From NCBI GenBank assembly GCA_019639135.1, contig JAHBSL010000001.1:248001-312000 (forward strand): a stretch of 64,000 bases of DNA, in the 5' to 3' direction. Below, piece by piece: positions 1 to 9,042 of the stretch. The notes under the pieces were generated by a model that had not been told where the DNA came from, searched no databases, and worked only from the letters and a program-made list of their open reading frames with translations. Source of the DNA: Acidobacteriota bacterium (GTDB lineage Bacteria; Acidobacteriota; Blastocatellia; Pyrinomonadales; Pyrinomonadaceae). A program made the translations under genes and the position numbers. The first letter of the stretch is position 1. Each line of letters begins with the position of its first letter.

Positions 1-1
1 T

Positions 2-628
2 GGAGGCAGCCGCGTTATCGTGATGGCTCCCGCCGGTGCCGAGGTCTATATCGACGACGAGCGGAAGGGAAGCGTCGGGCGTTCGGGCCGCGTGATACTT
101 TCGGGCGTTCCGCCGGGGCAGCACATCCTCCGCGTCTCAAAGCCGGGCGAACGCGATGACGAACGCGTCATCGAGGTCCGCGAGGGCGGCGATGAGCAGG
201 TCATCCAGGCTCAGCTTCGGACTCCGCGCGAGGCCGGCAGCCAGCCTTCGCCCTCGCAGGGAGCAAGCAGCAGCGGCGAGCGGTCGAGCCTGATGCCGGG
301 CATTGTCGCCTGTACGCAGTGTCAGTCCCGCTTTGCCGAGGGCGTCAAGTTTTGCGGCCGGTGCGGGAATCGTTCTTTTGTACTCGTTTCGCCGGGCGAT
401 GCCCCGAGCGGTTTCCCGTGTCCGCGGTGTTCCAATATGCTCGCCGCCGGGGCCCGATTTTGCGGCCGCTGCGGACTGAGCATCAGCCAGACCACGGCGA
501 CCTCACCGCTCCGGGCCGTTGGCTTTGCGGCGATGCCGCAGCCGAGTCTCCGTGCCTGCCGTAACTGTGGAGCGACATTCCCGCCGGAGATCCGCTTCTG
601 TGGAAAGTGCGGCGGAAGCATGGCCTGA
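2..628 (+). CDS. PEGA-domain, triple zinc-ribbon protein (C-terminal part)
   Basis: The reading frame is open from the window edge, so the gene starts upstream and only about 208 residues are visible. The GTG and ATG at 20-25 lie inside the PEGA domain and are not believable starts. A PEGA-like beta domain (AEVYIDDERKG, then VPPGQHILRV) comes first, followed by a Ser/Gly-rich linker. Three zinc ribbons of the CxxC...FCGRCG type follow (CTQC/CGRC, CPRC/CGRC, CRNC/CGKC), the last ending at the C-terminus. PEGA domains often sit at the end of Ser/Thr kinases or envelope proteins, so the missing N-terminus could be a kinase; this is inference. It is the first gene of a plus-strand zinc-ribbon cluster that ends in an FHA-kinase. 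Confidence 0.75.
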   Translation, partial: GGSRVIVMAPAGAEVYIDDERKGSVGRSGRVILSGVPPGQHILRVSKPGERDDERVIEVREGGDEQVIQAQLRTPREAGSQPSPSQGASSSGERSSLMPGIVACTQCQSRFAEGVKFCGRCGNRSFVLVSPGDAPSGFPCPRCSNMLAAGARFCGRCGLSISQTTATSPLRAVGFAAMPQPSLRACRNCGATFPPEIRFCGKCGGSMA

Positions 629-754
629 ACCCGCCTTTTCGGTTCTGTCCTTTCGCCGAACTTTTCGGCCGTTATGTCGTAAATTCTGTTTCCGGGGGAA
701 ATTGCGTATAATTACCCAACTTCGGAGGCTTTGCCTCCATTCAGGAAGAAAAGA

Positions 755-1678
755 ATGAAGAGCTGCCCGACTTGCCGACGAACATACCCGGACCACGGCC
801 TCAATTTCTGTCTTGAGGATGGAACACCGCTCGTAACCACGGCCGATGAGCCGCCCGCGACATTGGTGATGAACACGCCGCCGACCAATCCCGGCGGGCA
901 GATGGCCGCCCCGCCGACGATGCAGACGAGCTGGGACGCAAAGCCGAACTACTCGCTTCAGCCGAAGAAGTCACGTGCGTGGCTTTGGGTCGTCGGCGTG
1001 CTGGGGATCGGACTGCTGCTTTGCGGCGGCGGTATCGCAGGATTGTTTGTCATCGGCATAATGAGCGAGCCGCAGGGGAATACGGTTGTTTCGACCGACC
1101 CGACGCCCGCCCCGACCGGTTCGCCCGCCCGGAATGACCGGGCAAATGTTGAAAAGCTCGATCTTTCAAAATGGGTCAGGGAATCCTCTTCTTTCGGCAC
1201 AACGGAGTTTACCGGCGGCGAATTCTTGATGGCGGCCCGGCAGCGTGGTTATTACTACGTTCTGGTCGCCCCGGCGGAGAGCACTTCGGAGAATGCAAGG
1301 GCCTCGGTCACGCTCCGCAATATGAACGATGCTCCTTCGTCACTCGGCTACGGTTTGATCTTCCTTAGCAATCCGACCCCGCTGGTGAAGGGCTATGCTT
1401 TTCTGATCGATACAAAGACGCGGCGGTACAGGATCGTCCGGCACGAGCCGAGCAAGGAACTGCCGGTCGTGAATTGGGTAAAGTCCGACCTCATCCGCCC
1501 CGGCACAGCCGAGAATACGCTCGAGGCCGACCACCGCGGCGACAACATCGACCTTTACATCAACGGCCAGAAGGTCACCTCGATACGTAATGTTCATGGA
1601 TATCAGGGCGGCGTCGTCGGGCTTTACTCGGGCGACGGTGTCCGGATAGCTTTCAAAGACCTTGAGATCAGGCGATAA
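755..1678 (+). CDS. zinc-ribbon membrane protein with LamG-like C-terminal domain
   Basis: A 307-residue protein. The ATG at 755 is chosen over the TTG at 731 because AGGAAGAA lies just upstream and the next gene's product begins the same way. The N-terminal ribbon reads MKSCPTCRRTY...NFCLEDG. A Pro-rich linker follows, then one membrane helix at about residues 75-103 (WLWVVGVLGIGLLLCGGG), then a roughly 190-residue beta-rich domain ending YINGQKV...GLYSGDGVRIAFKDLEI. That end resembles the concanavalin-like DUF1080/LamG fold used for ligand or sugar binding. Predicted topology is a cytoplasmic ribbon and an external beta domain. The ligand is unknown. Confidence 0.75.
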   Translation: MKSCPTCRRTYPDHGLNFCLEDGTPLVTTADEPPATLVMNTPPTNPGGQMAAPPTMQTSWDAKPNYSLQPKKSRAWLWVVGVLGIGLLLCGGGIAGLFVIGIMSEPQGNTVVSTDPTPAPTGSPARNDRANVEKLDLSKWVRESSSFGTTEFTGGEFLMAARQRGYYYVLVAPAESTSENARASVTLRNMNDAPSSLGYGLIFLSNPTPLVKGYAFLIDTKTRRYRIVRHEPSKELPVVNWVKSDLIRPGTAENTLEADHRGDNIDLYINGQKVTSIRNVHGYQGGVVGLYSGDGVRIAFKDLEIRR

Positions 1679-1693
1679 CCGAAACTACAGCGA

Positions 1694-2206
1694 ATGAAGA
1701 CCTGCCCGCGTTGCGGCAAACAATACTCAGAGCCCGGCATCAATTTCTGTCTTGAGGACGGCGAACTGCTATCGCACCTTCAGGAAAGCCGCGACCCGTC
1801 GCTCTTTGCCGATGATCAGCCGCCGACGGTGATAATGGATTCGCCGCGGGCGACCCGCGAAACGAACTGGCCGACAATGGACCCGATAATGCCGTACAGT
1901 TCGCCGGTCGTTCAGTTTCCGAACCAGTACGCAATTTCCCCCGTTTCACAAAATAAGGATCAAACGCTTCCGATAGTTTCGATGGCTCTCGGTATCGCCT
2001 CACTCGTTTTTGTTTGCTGCTACGGCGGTATTTGGCTTGGTGCCCCAGCAGCGGTCGTCGGCTTTCTGGCGATGCGAAATGCCGACCGCGACCCTTCGCG
2101 TTACGCCGGCCGTGGGCTAGCGATTGCCGGCCTGGTGCTCGGCATCGTCACCTTTGTCCTTTCGATCCTTTTCATCTTTCTCGGTCTAGTGGCACAGGTA
2201 TCGTAA
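1694..2206 (+). CDS. zinc-ribbon protein with DUF4190-like membrane domain
   Basis: A 170-residue protein starting 15 bp after the previous gene, so very probably in the same operon. Its N-terminus (MKTCPRCGKQY...INFCLEDGELL) is a paralogue of the previous protein's ribbon. A 19-nt stretch coding the NFCLED part is identical in both (801-819 and 1740-1758). After a polar linker come two hydrophobic helices separated by a short basic loop containing AMRNADRDPSRYAGRG, the usual DUF4190 layout. No catalytic residues are visible. It is probably a membrane accessory of the neighbouring FHA-kinase, judged from context only. Confidence 0.72.
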   Translation: MKTCPRCGKQYSEPGINFCLEDGELLSHLQESRDPSLFADDQPPTVIMDSPRATRETNWPTMDPIMPYSSPVVQFPNQYAISPVSQNKDQTLPIVSMALGIASLVFVCCYGGIWLGAPAAVVGFLAMRNADRDPSRYAGRGLAIAGLVLGIVTFVLSILFIFLGLVAQVS

Positions 2207-2225
2207 ATTACTTATACTCTAAGCG

Positions 2226-3539
2226 ATGCGGGTTACTCTGAATGTCGTGGCCGGGCCACAGACCGGAAGAAAATTCACTTTCGACCAGCACGATACCTTT
2301 ATGATCGGGCGGAGCGAGGACGCGCATTTTTGCCTTCCGCAAGACCGGTTTTTCTCGCGACATCACTGTATCATCGAGATCGCTCCGCCGCAGTGTTTCC
2401 TTCGTGACCTCGGCTCGACCAACGGCACATTCGTCAACGGCCTAAGGGTCGAAACCGCTTATCTGAAACACGGCGACCGCATTCAGGGCGGCGAGACGGT
2501 CCTTGAGGTCTCGGTCTCAGCCGATTCTGCAAGCGCGCCGACTCCTGCTTATCAGGCGAAAAGCACCGAACCCTCGATCATCACCGTAGCTTGCCTGAAT
2601 TGCGGCAAAATGGCCAAGGCGGAAAGCTCGAGGCCGGATGCAAAGTATTCTTATGTTTGCGAGGAGTGCCGCGAGGTGCTCCGCAATAATCCGCAGCCGA
2701 TCCCCGGCTATCAGATGATAAGGGTCCTCGGCCAGGGTGGTATGGGCAGCGTTATGCTTGCCCGCTCGACCAAGGACGGCCGTGCGGTTGCGATCAAGAC
2801 CCTTTTGCCCGAGGTAGCGGTCAGCGATCAATCGCTCAAACGCTTTATGCGCGAGATCGAGGTCGCGGCGTCGCTTCAACACCCGAACGTAGTCAGCTAC
2901 ATCGACCACGGCACACACAACGGTATCGTCTATCTTGTCTCTGAATACGTCGGCGGGCCCGATGCGGCGAAACTCGCAAAGGTTCGCGGAGGCAAGCTGA
3001 ACTACAAAGAGGTCGTAAAGATCATCGAACAAACGCTCGCGGCTCTCGACTTTGCCCACGGCAAGGGGTTCGTTCACCGCGACATCAAGGAACAGAACAT
3101 TCTGGTCGATGGAGCGTTTCCGAACTACGTCGCAAAGCTGACCGACTTTGGCCTTTCGAAGAGCTACAAACAGACAGGCATGAGCGGCGTTACGATGGTG
3201 GGCGACGTTGCCGGGACGATCGCTTATATGCCGCCTGAGCAGGTGAAGGATTTCAAAGAAGTGCGGCCGCCCTCGGACATTTATGCACTCGGGATGACAG
3301 CATATAGCTTGTTGACCGGTGCCCACGCGCTCGATATCAGTCCGAAGGCCGGAATTTCGGAGACGGTCAAGGCCATCTTCGAAAAGCCGATAATTCCGAT
3401 CGCGAACCGGGTGCCCGATGTGCCGCTTCGGATATCGGCGGTCTTCGAAACCGCACTTGCAAAACAGGTCGAGCTGCGATGGCGATCGGCGGGCGAGATG
3501 CGCGAAGCCTTGCTCCGGGCGGCCTCCGAATTCTCCTGA
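2226..3539 (+). CDS. FHA-domain Ser/Thr protein kinase
   Basis: A 437-residue protein, 19 bp after the preceding gene. An FHA domain at about 1-95 shows IGRSEDAHF, SRHH and LGSTNGTFVNG, the phosphothreonine-binding signature. A small CxxC...CxxC zinc motif (CLNCG...CEECR) lies near 122-148. A complete Hanks-type kinase domain fills about 160-425: glycine loop GQGGMGSV, VAIK lysine, HRDIKEQN catalytic loop, DFGLS, and PPEQ in the P+1 region. There is no membrane helix, so it should be cytoplasmic. Carrying FHA and kinase on one chain implies self-phosphorylation-dependent docking or recruitment of phosphorylated partners. Substrates cannot be read from the sequence. Confidence 0.9.
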   Translation: MRVTLNVVAGPQTGRKFTFDQHDTFMIGRSEDAHFCLPQDRFFSRHHCIIEIAPPQCFLRDLGSTNGTFVNGLRVETAYLKHGDRIQGGETVLEVSVSADSASAPTPAYQAKSTEPSIITVACLNCGKMAKAESSRPDAKYSYVCEECREVLRNNPQPIPGYQMIRVLGQGGMGSVMLARSTKDGRAVAIKTLLPEVAVSDQSLKRFMREIEVAASLQHPNVVSYIDHGTHNGIVYLVSEYVGGPDAAKLAKVRGGKLNYKEVVKIIEQTLAALDFAHGKGFVHRDIKEQNILVDGAFPNYVAKLTDFGLSKSYKQTGMSGVTMVGDVAGTIAYMPPEQVKDFKEVRPPSDIYALGMTAYSLLTGAHALDISPKAGISETVKAIFEKPIIPIANRVPDVPLRISAVFETALAKQVELRWRSAGEMREALLRAASEFS

Positions 3540-3556
3540 TTCTTAAAATATTCAAT

Positions 3557-3593
3557 AAAAATAGCCGTGACCATTTCGATCACGGCTATTTTT
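3557..3593. terminator. bidirectional intrinsic terminator
   Basis: A perfect stem (TAGCCGTGA paired with TCACGGCTA) with a 9-nt loop is flanked by A5 on the left and T5 on the right. It can therefore end transcription of both the FHA-kinase (+) and the convergent M28 peptidase (-). Confidence 0.9.
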
Positions 3594-3608
3594 GTCTATA
3601 ACCCGGCG

Positions 3609-5726
3609 CTATTTCACGAACGCATTTGCAGCGGGCCGGTCTCCGGAGATACCGAACGAGCGATAGCTGATACTCGAATTGCTGCTGTTGTAGATGTACC
3701 ACGTTCCGCCGCGATAGACCACCAGATCGGCCTTGCCGTCGCCGTCGTAATCTGCCGCTGCTGGAACATCGCCCGCAACTCCCCATTGAAAAACGGTAAC
3801 GCCGCCGGTGGACTTAAGGACATACCACACACCATCGCGGAAGATCGCCGAGTCGGCCTTGCCGTCCCCATCGAAATCCGCAACCAGAGCGGTATCGGAA
3901 GCGATACCGAACTGATACGCGGTGTAGCCGTTCGCAGAGCCCTTGATGTGCCAAACGCCCTCGCGGAAGACCGCCGCGTCCGCAATGCCATCGCCATCAA
4001 AGTCTGATGAGATCGGTTCATCGCCTTGCTGGCCGAACTGGAAGATCGAGTTTCCGCCGTTGCTGTTCAGCACGTACCAAACGCCGTTCGACGGCCGGAA
4101 AACAGCAATGTCGGCCTTGCCGTCGTCATCGAAATCCTGCGGCTGCGGAATGTCACCGGCAACGCCCCATTGAATCGCCGAATAACCGCTCTGGCTCCGA
4201 AGCATGTGCCACGTTCCGTCGCGATAAACAGCGAGATCGGTCTTTCCGTCGCCGTCATAGTCAGCCGGGACGATCGTGTCGCTTGCGATACCGAACTGAG
4301 AAGCCGAATATCCTCCGGTCGATCCATCGATGTGCCATACGCCATCTGCCGGCCGAAAGACCGAGACGTCCGCTCGGCCGTCAGCATCGAAGTCGAAGGG
4401 CGTACGGTTCGGGGCAGGTTGAGCAATGTTGCCTTTGGCAAGTTCGCCGACGTAGGAGATCGCGAGTTTGGTGAACTTCAATGCGTGATTGGCGTTGCCG
4501 TTGCTCCGCGTAAGCGTATCGTTCGCCGTGTGAAGTGCGGTGTTGTATTGGGCTCCGATGCCGTCGAGCGATGTGCCGCTGAACTTTGCCTCAAAGGGCA
4601 TTGATGCAGGGTAGTTTTGATCGAACCATGATTTGTGGTCCGAGCAGCCGTAGCCGCACTGGTCGTTCTTGACGACGAGCGTCGGTTGATATTCGGTGAC
4701 AAGGTCGCGGAGAAACTGGTTCTGTCCGGCGTTGGTGTTGTCCGTGATGATGACAATGTCGGCCCAGTTGCCGCCGTAGTTCGTCATATCGAGTTGAAGA
4801 GATCCGATCACGTTCTTGTTCTGTGCCCGATAGTTCTGGGCGATATTTTTTGAGCCAACGAGGCCGACCTCTTCCGCGGCATAGGCCATGAACTGCAACG
4901 TGCGCTTCGGCCGAAAGCCTTTGGCAAGAAGGACACGGATCGTTTCGGTTATGCTTGCGATGCCCGAGGCGTCATCGTCGGCACCAGGAGCGGCACCGGT
5001 CGTCTGGCCCGAGCGGATCGAATCCTGATGGCCGCCAACGACGATGATCTCATCCGGAAATTCCGTCCCGGTTATGGTCAAGATGATCGAAGGCTGAGGC
5101 GTCAGAAACGTGTCCGGGTTGGTCGGCGAAAGGTGAGCATAAGGCACCACGGAAACATCCGTACGGCCCGAGGCGAGGGCAATCTGCCGCCATTTCGTCA
5201 GGATCATGTTCGCGCCGTCGAGCCCGCCTTGCTGGTCATGGCGGCGGGTGTGGAGCGATGAAAGATCGGTGATCGTCTGCCGGATATTCGGTTCGGCCGC
5301 TTCGGCGAGCATCGGCACAACGGATGATTGGTTGTTGATCGTATAAGTAACGAATTCTGCCGTTGCTGCACTTGAGGTTAGCGATGCGTCGATCGAACGC
5401 TGGGCTTCCTCATAGGTCTCGTGCCGGAGGAAGCCGGCACACTTGTGATACTCCTCGTGCATCCGCCCGCTCAGGTATTGCGAGTCAAGTTCGTCGAGCT
5501 TGATGATCGCGAGGCCGCCGCGGCTCTCGACGACCTCGAACTTCGAGGTGCCGGAAAGCGAAAGGTCTTTCTCGATCAAGTGGCCGATCTCAGATTCGTC
5601 CACCGTGATCCAATATATCGGTTTATCTGCAATTGCCCCGCCGTTCGGGGCGATGGTTAAATATGCGATCCCGGCCGCGGTGAATACACACACCGCTATT
5701 AGAAGAAAACGTAAATAGCTCTTCAA
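3609..5726 (-). CDS. secreted M28 zinc aminopeptidase with six FG-GAP repeats
   Basis: A 705-residue protein. The start is a TTG with GGAGG 7 nt upstream. A hydrophobic N-terminus (about 5-25) should direct export. The catalytic domain (about 200-430) carries the full Aeromonas-aminopeptidase metal set: H233 (GGHQDS), D250 (GADDDASG), E285 general base and E286 ligand (YAAEEVGL), D313 (QLDM) and H364 (CSDHKSW). Residues 445-705 are six repeats of about 40 residues containing DxDGDGKxD-type calcium motifs, typical of FG-GAP/VCBS blades. It is likely an extracellular or surface-anchored leucyl-type aminopeptidase for peptide scavenging. It shares the terminator at 3557-3593 with the convergent kinase. 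Confidence 0.93.
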   Translation of the reverse strand: MKSYLRFLLIAVCVFTAAGIAYLTIAPNGGAIADKPIYWITVDESEIGHLIEKDLSLSGTSKFEVVESRGGLAIIKLDELDSQYLSGRMHEEYHKCAGFLRHETYEEAQRSIDASLTSSAATAEFVTYTINNQSSVVPMLAEAAEPNIRQTITDLSSLHTRRHDQQGGLDGANMILTKWRQIALASGRTDVSVVPYAHLSPTNPDTFLTPQPSIILTITGTEFPDEIIVVGGHQDSIRSGQTTGAAPGADDDASGIASITETIRVLLAKGFRPKRTLQFMAYAAEEVGLVGSKNIAQNYRAQNKNVIGSLQLDMTNYGGNWADIVIITDNTNAGQNQFLRDLVTEYQPTLVVKNDQCGYGCSDHKSWFDQNYPASMPFEAKFSGTSLDGIGAQYNTALHTANDTLTRSNGNANHALKFTKLAISYVGELAKGNIAQPAPNRTPFDFDADGRADVSVFRPADGVWHIDGSTGGYSASQFGIASDTIVPADYDGDGKTDLAVYRDGTWHMLRSQSGYSAIQWGVAGDIPQPQDFDDDGKADIAVFRPSNGVWYVLNSNGGNSIFQFGQQGDEPISSDFDGDGIADAAVFREGVWHIKGSANGYTAYQFGIASDTALVADFDGDGKADSAIFRDGVWYVLKSTGGVTVFQWGVAGDVPAAADYDGDGKADLVVYRGGTWYIYNSSNSSISYRSFGISGDRPAANAFVK

Positions 5727-5802
5727 CGGCTACCTCCAAACTTAGTTAAAAAAAATCGTAATCTAGGCAGGACCCCAGAAGTATAACAGCTTTCAGCAGA
5801 AA

Positions 5803-7098
5803 TTAAACCTCCGCGGCGTCATCCGCGAGCTTCGCTGCGGCGATCAAAAGCCCGATCAAGACCCATAGATGCCGTGCATTTTCAAATGAACCGACGAAGC
5901 CCTGAGCGACGAAAGCAGCGATGAATGCGATCCCAAACATCGTCCGCAAAGATGCCGCACCCGTTGGCCGGAAAGGAAGGCTGCGTCCGATAAGCGCGAT
6001 GGTCAGAGTTATCGATGCGAGAAACCCGGGAATGCCCGCTTGCCCGCCGATGTTGAGCCAGGTGTTGTGAGCATCGGTAAGCATCTGCTTTTGTCCTGAT
6101 GGGGCATCGAAATAAACGCGCGCGACATCGATCCCAAGGCCGCGGCCGGTAAGCGGATATTCGAGCATCGTTTGCCACGAACCTAGCCATGTAAGCAGCC
6201 GCTGCGTCGGGTCGATGCGAAAACCGAACGGCTCGAACCAAAAAGGCGAGCTTGGAATAGGGCGTGTCGTGACTGCCGAAACAAGGACGGAGCCAACAAC
6301 CGCCAGAATGCCGATCGCCAGAGCAGCAGATGCCCGCCGCGGCGAACTCGCCGAATCTCGAAATACCCAAACGAAAAGGCCGATCCCGAGAATAAGCCCG
6401 CCGAGTCCGGGCGTTACCGTAAATCCCGCGGCCGCAAGATGAAGAATAAACAGAGGCCAGAACGAACGACGGAGCCATTCCTTTACCTTCCCGAACAGCA
6501 GGAAAACGACCGAGACGGTCAGGTAATTCGCCAGCATCGACGGGTACACGAATGTACTATTGACCCGAGGATAATTACCCGGCGGAAGCGAACCGTAATG
6601 ATGGAGTGTGAAGTTAAGCAATACGTTATCGCGGTCGATGTAGAACAAGGCCGCGGTCAGGACGGCGATAAGGCAGACGAGGGAACTCGCCGCGATCCAT
6701 GCAAAGACCGCTAAGCGAAAATCCTTTTCTGACCGGACGATGAACGCCGCGGAGAGTGCGAGAAGAATGAGAAAAAGCTCACCCGCAAGACGGGGAAAAC
6801 TCGCGGACGGACGAACCGAAAATACCGCCGCCGACGCAAGTGTTAGAAAATAGACTGTGATGAGAACGAATGTGCGATCAGGCCGGATCGGGATCGCCCG
6901 TCTTAATGCAACGGCGATCACGCCAATGAAGAACAGCGGGAAGATCAGATCGGTTGCCTGCAGCCTCATCCCCGAGAATCGGATATTCGGCTGCATGAAC
7001 CCCAGAGAAAAAATGAGCAGGAGAAACAAAGCGAAAACGACGGTCTCAAGCCCCGAGCGGGCGGCCGGAGCCTGGTCGCTTTCACCTGTTTTGTTCAT
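5803..7098 (-). CDS. O-antigen ligase / polymerase family membrane protein
   Basis: A 431-residue protein with about ten hydrophobic helices and a large loop near 285-350 that carries GRGLG and DAHNTWLNIGGQ, the Wzy_C/O-antigen-ligase signature (the His is the usual catalytic candidate). The family transfers or polymerises lipid-linked glycans on the outer face of the inner membrane. Its ATG overlaps the stop of the upstream SIS gene by one base (TGATG), implying translational coupling. It may act on the fucosamine polysaccharide encoded at the other end of the window, but nothing here proves that. Ligase and polymerase roles cannot be separated by sequence alone. Confidence 0.8.
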   Translation of the reverse strand: MNKTGESDQAPAARSGLETVVFALFLLLIFSLGFMQPNIRFSGMRLQATDLIFPLFFIGVIAVALRRAIPIRPDRTFVLITVYFLTLASAAVFSVRPSASFPRLAGELFLILLALSAAFIVRSEKDFRLAVFAWIAASSLVCLIAVLTAALFYIDRDNVLLNFTLHHYGSLPPGNYPRVNSTFVYPSMLANYLTVSVVFLLFGKVKEWLRRSFWPLFILHLAAAGFTVTPGLGGLILGIGLFVWVFRDSASSPRRASAALAIGILAVVGSVLVSAVTTRPIPSSPFWFEPFGFRIDPTQRLLTWLGSWQTMLEYPLTGRGLGIDVARVYFDAPSGQKQMLTDAHNTWLNIGGQAGIPGFLASITLTIALIGRSLPFRPTGAASLRTMFGIAFIAAFVAQGFVGSFENARHLWVLIGLLIAAAKLADDAAEV

Positions 7099-8126
7099 CA
7101 GATTGTTTGCGTCACCTTTTTAAGCGACCTTGGAGCGTCGGCATCCAAACCCTTCGCCGCCGATAGATAAGCCGCGAAAAGCTGTCCCGGCACAACGAAC
7201 GGTATCGGCGAGAGAAACTCGTCGATCGACTCGTCAAGCATCACCGCCCGCGAGGAAAGCTCGGCGATACGGTGGCTGTTCGTGATCGAGAGGGAATCAG
7301 CACGAAGCTCGCCGAGGCGTTCAAGCAGATCGATGTTGCCTTGTGCAACAGCTCCCTCGGGTGCGAACATAAGCACGGGGAACCGGCGTTCGACGATGGC
7401 CAGCGGCCCGTGGAAAAAATCTGCCGACGAGAACCGCTCGGCAACGACGTAGCAGGTTTCCATCAACTTTAGGGCAAGCTCATAGGCATTGCCGTAGTTG
7501 AGGCCGCGGCCGACAACCACACACTGCTCCATAAAGGCGTAACGCTCGACGTAGCCCTGAATGGTCTCGGCCGTCTCAAGGCTCTTGAAAGTAAGCTCCG
7601 GAATGGCCTCGATGCCGAGTTGACGGCCGCCGAGGCACTCCGCCAGCAGGTAAAAGAGAAGCATCTGCCCGGTGTAGGTTTTGGTCGCGGCAACAGAGCG
7701 TTCGCGTCCAGCTCGGATGAGCAGCGTTTCATCTGCCAGCGATGCCATCGTCGAACCTGCCTCGTTCGTGACCGCCAGCGTAAACGCTCCCGAGGCCTTC
7801 GCCTTTTCCAAAACAAGGTTGATGTCCGTACCTTCGCCCGACTGCGAGACGCCGACGACAAGTGCACGCGAGAGGTCGAGCTTTGCGTCGTATAATGTGA
7901 AGACCGAAGGGGCCGAAAGCGAGACGGGAATTCCGGTCGTTACCTCCAGCAGGTAACGGCCGAAAAGGGCTGCGTTGTCCGAGCTGCCGCGGGCGACAAG
8001 AACAATAAGGTCGATGTCGCGTTCCTTGAGCCGGCGGCCAAGAGCTTCGGTCTTCGGCATTTCTTCTTTGAGGGTTTGTTCGAGAACTTGAGGCTGCTCA
8101 AAGATCTCTTCGATCATAATCGACAT
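7098..8126 (-). CDS. double-SIS sugar isomerase/deaminase (GlmS/AgaS-like)
   Basis: 342 residues from the ATG at 8126. The longer frame to 8246 would run into the yihY gene and is rejected. Two SIS domains bind a phosphosugar: VARGSSDNA near 40 and VGVSQSGEGTD near 100, then ERSVAATKTYTGQ, the motif of the GlmS isomerase half. There is no glutaminase domain, so it resembles stand-alone glucosamine-6-phosphate deaminases (NagB-II type) or AgaS. The C-terminus ends ...KKVTQTI, as in GlmS. It probably interconverts fructose-6-phosphate and glucosamine-6-phosphate. It sits 5 bp behind yihY and overlaps the ligase gene, so it is part of that operon. Confidence 0.8.
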   Translation of the reverse strand: MSIMIEEIFEQPQVLEQTLKEEMPKTEALGRRLKERDIDLIVLVARGSSDNAALFGRYLLEVTTGIPVSLSAPSVFTLYDAKLDLSRALVVGVSQSGEGTDINLVLEKAKASGAFTLAVTNEAGSTMASLADETLLIRAGRERSVAATKTYTGQMLLFYLLAECLGGRQLGIEAIPELTFKSLETAETIQGYVERYAFMEQCVVVGRGLNYGNAYELALKLMETCYVVAERFSSADFFHGPLAIVERRFPVLMFAPEGAVAQGNIDLLERLGELRADSLSITNSHRIAELSSRAVMLDESIDEFLSPIPFVVPGQLFAAYLSAAKGLDADAPRSLKKVTQTI

Positions 8127-8131
8127 AGATA

Positions 8132-8983
8132 TCAGTGCGGTTCCGCCGGAGGCGAGGGCTCCTGTGGGCGTGTTCTTCGGTGGTGCATGAACTCCGCATT
8201 GATCACGCCGCCCAGCATCAACGCAAGGGCAGCGATGTAAAGCCAAAACATCAGGATCATTACCGCCCCTAGTGAACCGTAGGCTCGATTGTAAGTGTTA
8301 AAATTCTGAATATAAAGCCGGAAGATGAAGGTCAGGACAAGCCAGATGATGACGGCCGCGGCCGAGCCGGGCAAGGTCCACTTCAGCGAATGGTCGTCAA
8401 GGTCAGGCAGCAGCCGATAGATAATAATGCACTGCAAATAGACGACCGCGATGATGGAAAGCCATCGTAACGCGATCAGCGAAATCCCGGAGCCGCTTTC
8501 ATCCGAATGCGAACCGCCGGTATAGCCCCAGATAACGTAAACCAGATATGACGAGACCAGCGTAAGCGATATCAAAAGTATCGTGACGCCTATCGAGAGG
8601 CCGCGGGTCGTCCATATCTGCCGCCGCTCTCGGATTCCATAGGCCGCATTCAGAGCGGAGCGAAGACCGTCAATGCCGGCAGATGCCGACCAAAGCGTCA
8701 CGCCTAGGCCGAGAACCAACTTGCTCGGGCTGCTGCTTTCGATGATCTCTGAAACCGTGATCCGTACAAGCTCAAATGCCGTGTCCGGCATGATTCGAGA
8801 AAGGTAGTTGAACAACTCCGCTTTCATCTCCGTCGTTGAACCTAAAAGAAGACCGGCAATATTGACGAGACAGTACAGAAGCGGGAAGAAGGAGAAGGCA
8901 AAATAGAAGGCCACCTGAGCCGCTCGTTCGAACGCCCCGGTGGAAATTAACCTATTATAATACCTTAAAAGTGATTTATACAC
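8132..8983 (-). CDS. YihY/BrkB-family membrane protein
   Basis: A 283-residue protein with a GTG start. It shows the YihY/UPF0761 pattern: an amphipathic N-terminus (RAAQVAFYFAFSFFPLL), six hydrophobic helices, and near the end YGSLGAVMILMFWLYIAALALMLG, in which YGS and the last helix are the most conserved parts. The C-terminal tail is charged and Pro-rich. The family was once called RNase BN in error; its true function is unresolved and it may be a transporter. The upstream intergenic stretch (8984-9042) is AT-rich and probably contains the promoter. Confidence 0.85.
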   Translation of the reverse strand: MYKSLLRYYNRLISTGAFERAAQVAFYFAFSFFPLLYCLVNIAGLLLGSTTEMKAELFNYLSRIMPDTAFELVRITVSEIIESSSPSKLVLGLGVTLWSASAGIDGLRSALNAAYGIRERRQIWTTRGLSIGVTILLISLTLVSSYLVYVIWGYTGGSHSDESGSGISLIALRWLSIIAVVYLQCIIIYRLLPDLDDHSLKWTLPGSAAAVIIWLVLTFIFRLYIQNFNTYNRAYGSLGAVMILMFWLYIAALALMLGGVINAEFMHHRRTRPQEPSPPAEPH

Positions 8984-9042
8984 TTACTTCTAACACCAAT
9001 TATTGCAATAAATATGAGGCGAGATCATTAAATAACATAAAG

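Noticed and set aside
3567..4604. Several plus-strand frames opposite the M28 peptidase C-terminus
   Set aside because: They are shadows of the six FG-GAP repeats; their products repeat in the same rhythm and have no own motifs.
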